The notes under the pieces are model-generated. The model had not been told where the DNA came from. It did not search any database and saw nothing but the letters and a program-made list of their open reading frames with translations. A DNA stretch of 64,000 nt from Planctomycetaceae bacterium (lineage in GTDB: Bacteria; Planctomycetota; Planctomycetia; Planctomycetales; Planctomycetaceae). The stretch lies in the NCBI GenBank assembly GCA_014762625.1, contig JABURQ010000097.1, positions 56,451 to 120,450 of the forward strand, written 5' to 3'. Positions 57,224 through 64,000 of the stretch are shown piece by piece. Numbering within the stretch: position 1 is the stretch's first letter; every line of letters starts with the position of its first letter. A program made the position numbers and the translations under genes.

Positions 57224-60200
57224 AATCAATCGATTCGGCGTCTGGCGGAATCTCTCTCTGCCGCTCTGTTCCCCCGAATTGAATGTGATATTCGGTCCGA
57301 ATGAAGCCGGAAAAACGACCCTGATGCGGTTTCTGCGCGGCGTCTTGTTCGGATTCTCCGATCGCGAAGGCCTCAACGCTTCCCACCCTCCCAGCGGTAT
57401 GCTGGAAGTGGAGCACGAAGGTGGAAACTACCTCATCGAGCGTACCGGCGCTACTCTGTCTATCACGGGGGATCGGGAACTCAAAGGGGACGACGCTCAG
57501 ATTTTTTTGCGGAAGATGCTCGGACAGGTCACCAAAGAGGTCTTCGATAACGTCTGCTGTTTCGGTCTCGACGAATTGCAGGAACTTTCCGTCCTCTCGG
57601 GAGAGGAAATCGTCGAGAAACTGTTCGGAGTCTCTCTAGGGCACAAAGGGAAATTCATTCTCGCCGCCCTCAAAGACGCCGAACGTCGCAAACAACAAAT
57701 GACCCTCGGCAGCGAGCACAAAATCTCGATTCGTCGACTCATCACCGAACACGATCGCTTGAGTCGGGAACTGGAGGATGTCGGTGATTCGCGGGAACGA
57801 CTCGGGCGTTTCAAACAGGATCTGCTCAAAATCGAACAGACCATCAGCGACCTGCAACGAAAACAATCGAAGCTTGAAGAAGAACGGGACGGCTATCAAT
57901 TTCTGCAGCGCGTGCACGGTCCCTGGAAACAGGTTCGCGACCTGAACGCCAAGCTCGACAAAATCCCCGAGGTGGAGGAATTTCCGGAAGACGGCATCGC
58001 CCGTCTCGACGAACTCGAAAGCGATCTCGATGTCCTGCTGGAAGAACGTTCCGCCTTGCAGTCGCAAATCAAAGAACTGGAAGAGGAACGACAGCGAGCA
58101 GAAGATTCCCGAGACATTCTCAACGAACTCCCCGCGATTCGCGTCCTCCTCGAACAAGCCGAACAACTCGACACACACAACGATCTCCCCGAGCAAGACC
58201 GCGCGGAAATACAACGCCTCGAAGAAACTCTCCATCAGAAACTCTCCGAGTTGGGAGACGACTGGACATCCGATCGACTCGAACGCCTTCACCTCACCCC
58301 CGAGCAGCAACAGGCACTCTCTCACGTCGCACAGGACTACGAACGCAGCCTCAAACGTCGCGCTCGCCTGCGTCGAAAAATCGAACAGTTGTCGAAAGAA
58401 AACCAGAAAGAGCAACAGGAACTCGAGCGGCAATCCAGTACATGGCAGGGACAATCCGGCGCGCAAATGCTGGAACGGACGGAACGTCTGCTGAATTCGT
58501 CGCGCGATCGAGAACGCCTCAACATGCGCGCCGAACAACTCGACAGTCGTCTCGAACTGCTCGAACAACAACAGCAATCGCTCATCGACAAAGAGCCGCT
58601 ACCGAAAGGCGTCCAGTACCTGCTTACCGGGTTTACGGTTGCCGGAGCGATGCTGGCCGTCGCCGGTGTCTGGAAAGGGGTCAGTACCAGCGGACTGGCC
58701 GGAGCGGTCTATTTCCTGCTGGGCTTAACGTGCGGCGGTCTCGGATTTGCGCTGCAATGGCACTTTCAAACCGAACAGGAAGAAACGCTCGGCAAACTCG
58801 AACACGAAATCAATCAACTCAAACAGCAAAGAGCCGAGATCGCCGCCAAACTGGAAGCTCTCGGTCAGACGGAACAACCGACCGACCTCTCTTCTCTCAC
58901 GGGCAAACTGGCCACCTACCAGAAGTGGATCGACCGGGAAGCGGAGTGGCAAACCAAACGCAAACAGGCGTCTGGCTTGCGTGCCTCCCTCAACGAACTC
59001 CGCCGCGATCTCGCCACTCACCGCGAGCAATGGCTCCGCACGCTCCGCGACATCGGACTGAAAGAAACCGTCAAGGTGAGTGAAGGCTGGGACTCCTGGA
59101 ACGCCGCACTGGAACTGAAATCCCTCCAACATCAGATCGCGACAATCCGCGAGAAACACTCTCATTCGGGGGAATTGCGTCAGGTGTTTGAATCGTCGAT
59201 CCGAAAGGTTCAGGAAAGGATCAGCCACTCTCCCGTCCACATACCAACGAACGAAACCCTCGACACCTGGCGGGATCGGATCTCAGAATGGACGGCACTC
59301 TGGCAACGACAGCACGAAATCAGATCCGAACTCCAATCGCTCCAATCGAGACTCAATCATGTCGATGCGGAGATTCAATCGCTCCGCTCCCGTCACTCGC
59401 AACTTCTCGCCGAAGGAGGAGCCCACGACCGGCGCAACTTCGACCAGCGGGCTCAATGGTATTTCGAACGACGTGAACTGCACGAGCTCATCACCATGGC
59501 CCAGGAGGAACTCGACCGCACCACTCAGGAAGAGCAGAGACTCGCCATCTTCGAAGACGACCTGCTCGAATATCACGAGGAAAACACGCGGGAACGGCTT
59601 CTGAAATTGTCGCAGCAACTCGAAGCTCTCGAAACCGAACTCACCGCCGCCTACGAAAAGCGGGGCAAACTGAGACAACAACGGGACGCCATTCTCCACG
59701 ACCGCCGCGAGTCGAAACTTCGCCAGGAACTCGCCGAAGTCGAAGAGCAAATCAAACAACAATGCGAACATTGGCTCGGAATCGATCGCGCCGAGCAAGC
59801 CATCTCGCACATCAAATACAACCTCGAACGGGAACAGCGCCCTGCCACCCTGCAACGCGCCGAACAATACTTCCGCATGCTGACGGCAGATCGCTATCGC
59901 CGGGTCTGGGCTCCGCTCGGAGAGCACGACCTGCACGTCGAAGATCACGCCGGCCTCGCCCGACAGCTCAACGAACTCTCCGGCGGTACGCGGGAACAAT
60001 TACTGCTGTCGTTACGCCTGGCGCTCGTCGAAGAACAGCGAAACGAAGGCGTCCACCTGCCGTTTATTCTGGACGATATACTCGTCAACTTCGACGAAAC
60101 GCGTGTGAACTCAGCGATGGAAACCTTACAGGAATTCTCGCAACACGGCACGCAGACCATTCTGCTCACCTGTCACTCGCACCTGGCGGACGCCTTCGCC

Positions 60201-60263
60201 GACCGCGACGTTTCGGTCACCAACCTCCCAAGGCGCGAACAGGGTGAACGATTAGCGGGTTGA
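57204..60263 (+). CDS. SbcC/YhaN-like AAA ATPase with central TM hairpin
   Basis: Walker A FGPNEAGKTTLMRFLRG; signature LSGGTREQLLLSLRLALVEE; Walker B LPFILDDILVNFDETR; long coiled coils; hydrophobic pair near 58600-58765; ORF opens at 57183. Confidence 0.88.
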   Translation: MKITHLEINRFGVWRNLSLPLCSPELNVIFGPNEAGKTTLMRFLRGVLFGFSDREGLNASHPPSGMLEVEHEGGNYLIERTGATLSITGDRELKGDDAQIFLRKMLGQVTKEVFDNVCCFGLDELQELSVLSGEEIVEKLFGVSLGHKGKFILAALKDAERRKQQMTLGSEHKISIRRLITEHDRLSRELEDVGDSRERLGRFKQDLLKIEQTISDLQRKQSKLEEERDGYQFLQRVHGPWKQVRDLNAKLDKIPEVEEFPEDGIARLDELESDLDVLLEERSALQSQIKELEEERQRAEDSRDILNELPAIRVLLEQAEQLDTHNDLPEQDRAEIQRLEETLHQKLSELGDDWTSDRLERLHLTPEQQQALSHVAQDYERSLKRRARLRRKIEQLSKENQKEQQELERQSSTWQGQSGAQMLERTERLLNSSRDRERLNMRAEQLDSRLELLEQQQQSLIDKEPLPKGVQYLLTGFTVAGAMLAVAGVWKGVSTSGLAGAVYFLLGLTCGGLGFALQWHFQTEQEETLGKLEHEINQLKQQRAEIAAKLEALGQTEQPTDLSSLTGKLATYQKWIDREAEWQTKRKQASGLRASLNELRRDLATHREQWLRTLRDIGLKETVKVSEGWDSWNAALELKSLQHQIATIREKHSHSGELRQVFESSIRKVQERISHSPVHIPTNETLDTWRDRISEWTALWQRQHEIRSELQSLQSRLNHVDAEIQSLRSRHSQLLAEGGAHDRRNFDQRAQWYFERRELHELITMAQEELDRTTQEEQRLAIFEDDLLEYHEENTRERLLKLSQQLEALETELTAAYEKRGKLRQQRDAILHDRRESKLRQELAEVEEQIKQQCEHWLGIDRAEQAISHIKYNLEREQRPATLQRAEQYFRMLTADRYRRVWAPLGEHDLHVEDHAGLARQLNELSGGTREQLLLSLRLALVEEQRNEGVHLPFILDDILVNFDETRVNSAMETLQEFSQHGTQTILLTCHSHLADAFADRDVSVTNLPRREQGERLAG

Positions 60264-60280
60264 CTTGCCTGCCCCCCTTA

Positions 60281-61486
60281 CTATTTCCGCGCGTCGCGGA
60301 GCTTCTGCAACAGATCTTTCACCTCGTCCTGAACCTCACGGGTATGCTTCACGATAATCAAGCCATTGAGCGAAGAGATCGCCCCCGTTCCGCCGTTGTC
60401 TGACCATGAGTCAGGTTCGATGGTCGTCGTGATGACCTCGACGAGTTGACCTTCAGGAGTTGCCGGCGGCATCTTCGGCATTCCGAGCATCATACCAGAT
60501 CCCATGCCACCTCCCATGCGGCCCACGCTTCCATATCCCTCACCGCCACCGGATACTCCACTGCCGAATCCGGCACCACCTGCTTCTGCCCCATAACCCC
60601 CGCCACCTCCAGAGGCTTCGAAACCGAAATCGCCGCTCGTTTTTGAGGTTCTGGACCGAGAGTCAGCAGGCCGCAGCAAGTCGCTGCAATTGTAGATGAC
60701 GGTCTCGTAAGTCTCGAATTTCTCGGTGATCACGATCATGTTATCGCGGATCGTATAACCCAGTTGGTCTCCATTGACGATAGACTTGATCGCGTATTTG
60801 ATCAATGTTTTGGCGGAAACTGTCCCTTCGGGAAACTCCAGCGTAATCAATTCTCCAGAATCAACGATCCTGTCGCGCTTGAGTTCGATCTTGGTGATGA
60901 CGGGATCCAGAAAGATCGTCACTCCGAGTTCGTCGCCCAGCTCGGCCAGCAGCGCATTAAACGGAAGTTCGACAATATTTTGCTCCGGCAACGGCTGGGA
61001 TAGTTTACGCTCGATCTCTTCCTTACTCCCCTGAAACGGGTGATCGACCAGTTCCTGACCGACTTGTGCATCAACCTGTCCCGCCGGATTCAAAGAATTG
61101 CTGTCCGCAGCCTGGGGGACTTTGAGGTCGCTTTGAGCAACCCCCTGCGATGTCATCGGCGGTTCCGATCCCGGCCAGAAAGTGGCCAGTACGAGAATCG
61201 AACAGGTCATGGCGGCGATAGTTCCATAAGTGTAGCGCATGAGACGTCTCCTTCGATGGTGATGGGCAATGTTTGTGAAGTGATGGGCCAGAGCGGCCGT
61301 GTCTCCGAAATCTTCGAGAGCGGCGGCGATCGCCTCTTCTCGTGAGGATCCCGATTCGAGGAGATCCTCCATTCGTTCTTCGAGATGCGAACGCAACTCG
61401 TCAGAAATATTGTCGCGCTGTTCGGGACTCAGTTGGAGCAACCCCGTCAGCAACGATAACCAGTTTTCAAATTCTTGTTCGGACAT
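60281..61486 (-). CDS. HAAS/permease-prefix-like N-terminal domain, TM, STN-like domain, Gly-rich linker, secretin-N-like C-terminus
   Basis: MSEQEFENWLSLLTGLLQLSPEQRDNISDELRSHLEERMEDLLESGSSREEAI...; TM CSILVLATFW; ELPFNALLAELGDELGVTIFLDP; VEVITTTIEPDSWSDNGGTGAISSLNGLIIVKHT. Confidence 0.7.
   Translation of the reverse strand: MSEQEFENWLSLLTGLLQLSPEQRDNISDELRSHLEERMEDLLESGSSREEAIAAALEDFGDTAALAHHFTNIAHHHRRRRLMRYTYGTIAAMTCSILVLATFWPGSEPPMTSQGVAQSDLKVPQAADSNSLNPAGQVDAQVGQELVDHPFQGSKEEIERKLSQPLPEQNIVELPFNALLAELGDELGVTIFLDPVITKIELKRDRIVDSGELITLEFPEGTVSAKTLIKYAIKSIVNGDQLGYTIRDNMIVITEKFETYETVIYNCSDLLRPADSRSRTSKTSGDFGFEASGGGGGYGAEAGGAGFGSGVSGGGEGYGSVGRMGGGMGSGMMLGMPKMPPATPEGQLVEVITTTIEPDSWSDNGGTGAISSLNGLIIVKHTREVQDEVKDLLQKLRDARK
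61173..61486 (-). repeat. ~314-bp near-identical direct repeat, copy 1
   Basis: Nearly identical to 62330-62643 at an offset of 1157 bp, compared by eye. Confidence 0.85.
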
Positions 61487-61590
61487 CGCATTTTCGATTC
61501 TGGATTTGCGATTTGGGATTCAACGGTTGGAACATGAACTTGAAGAAGAGCGACCGCTGTACCTGAGACGTTATCGTCAGTATGTGTTTC

Positions 61591-62643
61591 TTACTGATCC
61601 ATCTTCTCCCGCAATTTTTCGAGAAGTTCTTCTACCCGCTCGTGGATTCCGGGCAACGTCTGCACGACGAGGTAGCCTTTGAATGCCGTTATACTTCCCG
61701 TATTAGGATCAACTGCCGTCCCATCATCCCAGGGGCAATCAGCATCCCTGATTGCTGCCTGAATCACACCAATGAGCCGCGTCTCGTCCTGCGTGGAAGG
61801 CATTGAGGATCTCTCCATAGTAAGCGATGAGGAGCCACCATATTCCCCACCTCCCAACTGCTGATCAATCACCTCTTGAGAATTGGTCTTGGATTTCTCT
61901 CTCTCTATCAGATCGCGGCAGTCATAGACAACAATCTCTCCACCTCTTTCCAGATATTGATCGTACGTCGTCACCATCAAAAAGTTATCTTGGATGATAT
62001 ACACCAGATCCCGCGGCCCAAGAATAAAGTCCTCCAGCATTGTTTTAAGAGACATGCTGTCCGGCCCTGTCGCCAAAACGAGTGGCTCCTCTAAATCGAT
62101 TTCGTCCGCAACTTTCGGATCGATTTCAATAGCGACTCCCTTATTGACAGCAATATCCTTAAGAACTTCCCCAAACGGCACTGTAAACCATTCTCCGGGA
62201 TACGGCTGGGCTAAGATCTCTTCAATCCGTTCGCGGCTCCCATCGAAAGGATCGGAAGATTGCACATCGGCGATCTCTTTCTCATCTGACTGTGCCACAA
62301 CAGTCTGAATCGCTGGACCGTCGGCATGGGGCCAGAACGTGGCCAGGACAAGAATCGAACAGGTCATCGCGGCGATGGTTCCGTAAGTGTAGCGCATGAG
62401 ACGTCTCCTTCGATGATGATGGGCAATGTGTGTGAAGTGATGGGCCAGAGCGGCCGTGTCTCCGAAATCTTCGAGAGCGGCGGCGATCGCCTCTTCTCGT
62501 GAGGATCCCGATTCGAGGAGATCCTCCATTCGTTCTTCGAGATGCGAACGCAACTCGTCAGAAATATTGTCGCGCTGCTCGGGACTCAGTTTGAGCAACC
62601 CCGAGAGCAGCGATAACCAGTTTTCAAATTCCTGTTCAGACAT
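61591..62643 (-). CDS. HAAS/permease-prefix-like N-terminal domain, TM, STN-like C-terminus (paralog of 60281..61486)
   Basis: First ~105 aa differ from the neighbour at three positions by eye; TVPFGEVLKDIAVNKGVAIEIDP STN-like segment. Confidence 0.7.
   Translation of the reverse strand: MSEQEFENWLSLLSGLLKLSPEQRDNISDELRSHLEERMEDLLESGSSREEAIAAALEDFGDTAALAHHFTHIAHHHRRRRLMRYTYGTIAAMTCSILVLATFWPHADGPAIQTVVAQSDEKEIADVQSSDPFDGSRERIEEILAQPYPGEWFTVPFGEVLKDIAVNKGVAIEIDPKVADEIDLEEPLVLATGPDSMSLKTMLEDFILGPRDLVYIIQDNFLMVTTYDQYLERGGEIVVYDCRDLIEREKSKTNSQEVIDQQLGGGEYGGSSSLTMERSSMPSTQDETRLIGVIQAAIRDADCPWDDGTAVDPNTGSITAFKGYLVVQTLPGIHERVEELLEKLREKMDQ
62330..62643 (-). repeat. ~314-bp near-identical direct repeat, copy 2
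   Basis: See copy 1. Confidence 0.85.
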
Positions 62644-62673
62644 GTGTTAGCAACCAGAAATCAGGAGTTAGTT

Positions 62674-63030
62674 TTATGCCGGCTTGGGTGAGATCTGCAC
62701 CACCGGTTTCAATAATTTTTCGAGGCACGCCGTCAACTCGAACCATTCCTCCGCCTGCACCTGCAATTTCTTCTTCCCCTTGGCGGTGAGGCTGTACCAC
62801 TTCCGGCGACGACCGGTTTCGCTTTCCCAACGACTGCGAATCAATTTTTCATTTTCGAGCCGCTGCAACAGCGGATAGAGCGTCCCTGCTTTCGGATCGG
62901 CCCGTCCGTGGCTGCTGTCGCGGAGCGACTGCTGGATCAGATAGCCATACTTCTCTCCTTCAGCCAGGACCGAGAGAATCATCAGGTCGAGACTGCCGCG
63001 CATCAGTTCCGTGCGAAAGGTTTCTGTCAT
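62674..63030 (-). CDS. PadR-family transcriptional regulator
   Basis: TELMRGSLDLMILSVLAEGEKYGYLIQQSL...KAGTLYPLLQRLENEKLIRSRWESETGRRRKWYSLTAKGKKKL; ORF opens at 63078. Confidence 0.93.
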   Translation of the reverse strand: MTETFRTELMRGSLDLMILSVLAEGEKYGYLIQQSLRDSSHGRADPKAGTLYPLLQRLENEKLIRSRWESETGRRRKWYSLTAKGKKKLQVQAEEWFELTACLEKLLKPVVQISPKPA

Positions 63031-63180
63031 GATCATTTCCTTATGTATCGAGATCCTATATATAGACTTCCGATACATCAGGCGTCAAGACAATTTCAGA
63101 ATACGAATGAAGAGAACGTCGTAAACCGAAACGACAGAAGGCCTTCGGAGATTAAAAAAACAAAACGATCGCCAGAACAA

Positions 63181-64000
63181 TCAGGGCTGAATGCCCTTCA
63201 TCACGCGAAATTGCTTATCGGCGACGACTTCGACCCGCCGGAACATCTTCGGCATCTCCTTGAGATACCAATCCGCTTTCTTGGCGACGACATACAGACG
63301 ACCGCCCGGCTTGAGACAGCGGTGGGCTCCTTCCAGAAACAGTTCCGCGATTTTGTAGTTCGAGTAGTAAGGGGGGTTGGCGAGGACCACATCGAATGCG
63401 CGTTGTTCCGGTTGACTCACTTCGTCATCCAGCAGCACTGTCACGTTCGTCAGTTCGTTCAACTCCGCACCAATCTGAGTACACTGCACCGCGCGGGTGT
63501 GGGAATCGAGAGCGACCACCTCCCCTTTATCGGCTCGAAACGCGGCCGCGAAAGTAACGCAACCACTCCCGCAGCCGAGATCGAGAACGCGATCCTTGTG
63601 CTTGATCTGCATCGCGTCGATCAGCATCCGAGCGCCGAGATCGAGTTGCCGATGATTGAACACTCCCGGACGACTGACCGCTTTGATCAGTCTGTCACGA
63701 TCGCGAAATGCAAACTCACAGGAAAAGTCCTTCTCCTTCTTGAGCTCCCCTTTGCGTTGACCGCTCAGAATCGTGCAGGCCTCCATTTCGATCTGCGTGA
63801 CCTTCGGAAAGAGCTTCTGCATTTCGTCATGCAGCCACATGTTCTTCGGCTTTTCGTTGCCGACCACCAAACTCCCCTGCTCCACGAGATGCAGGAATGC
63901 GTCCTGCATCTGATCCCGGATCAGTTCCCGCTCCCCCCGAATGGGTAGCGGCAGAAAAATCTGGTCGTACTCCTCTTCAGGAAAATCGGTATCGCAAACC
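63181..64000 (-). CDS. Class I SAM-dependent methyltransferase (RsmC/RlmG-like), N-terminus beyond right window edge
   Basis: VLDLGCGSGCVTFAAA and VVLANPPYYSN (NPPY); frame stays open from the ATG at 63909 to the edge (..DTDFPEEEYDQIFLPLPIRGERELIRDQMQD). Confidence 0.85.
   Translation of the reverse strand, partial: VCDTDFPEEEYDQIFLPLPIRGERELIRDQMQDAFLHLVEQGSLVVGNEKPKNMWLHDEMQKLFPKVTQIEMEACTILSGQRKGELKKEKDFSCEFAFRDRDRLIKAVSRPGVFNHRQLDLGARMLIDAMQIKHKDRVLDLGCGSGCVTFAAAFRADKGEVVALDSHTRAVQCTQIGAELNELTNVTVLLDDEVSQPEQRAFDVVLANPPYYSNYKIAELFLEGAHRCLKPGGRLYVVAKKADWYLKEMPKMFRRVEVVADKQFRVMKGIQP

Noticed and set aside
57636-58577. 313-aa minus-strand ORF opposite the SbcC-like ATPase
   Set aside because: Phe/Leu-rich antisense of a Glu/Lys/Gln-rich coiled coil.
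62908-63948. 346-aa plus-strand ORF opposite the methyltransferase and part of padR
   Set aside because: Spans the antisense of two clear genes and their intergenic gap; no domain motifs.
1-64000. tRNA/rRNA genes, CRISPR arrays, insertion sequences or prophage
   Set aside because: Intergenic gaps were scanned by eye for T-loop-like motifs, regularly spaced repeats, transposase/integrase motifs and phage genes; none found. Formal tRNAscan-SE, CRISPR and ISfinder runs were not possible.

Overview
The window is a dense, chromosomal, protein-coding segment, almost certainly from a member of the Planctomycetes. The lineage call rests on DUF1559 prepilin-like, DUF1501 and DUF1549/DUF1553 proteins, a GldA plus fused GldFG plus DUF4340 set, and Tat-signal TIM-barrel proteins. 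I found no rRNA, tRNA, CRISPR array, prophage or transposon. Recognisable blocks: ABC/GldFG export locus (0.4-5.7 kb); Hsp70-like plus J-like/GspE-N-like pair (13.7-16.4 kb); speA and sugar-metabolism genes (19-25 kb); MMPL/RND transporter and mnmA (27-31 kb); mreB-mreC-mreD-PBP2 (31.3-36.2 kb, minus) preceded by two coiled-coil membrane proteins; STAS-TM and GspE ATPase (38.6-40.6 kb); WD40/DUF1501/DUF1549 cluster (43-47 kb); GT81/GH13_18/GT4/HAD/GT glycoside cluster (48.7-55.7 kb, minus); Mre11-like plus SbcC/YhaN-like pair (55.9-60.3 kb); PadR regulator with two HAAS-type membrane proteins (60.3-63.0 kb, minus); and a methyltransferase running off the right edge. Best leads for something undescribed: (1) an Mre11-family protein with all recognisable metal-binding motifs lost, overlapping an SMC-like ATPase with a membrane hairpin in place of a zinc hook; (2) a short 'lidless' Hsp70 next to an HPD-less J-like/MshEN-like membrane protein; (3) a highly foldable plus-strand intergenic region ending in an intrinsic terminator (candidate ncRNA, ~47.57-47.85 kb); (4) a PadR with tandem HAAS-TM-STN-like proteins; (5) a missed 43-aa membrane smORF at 36353-36484. 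All family calls come from reading the translated ORFs by eye, with no database search.
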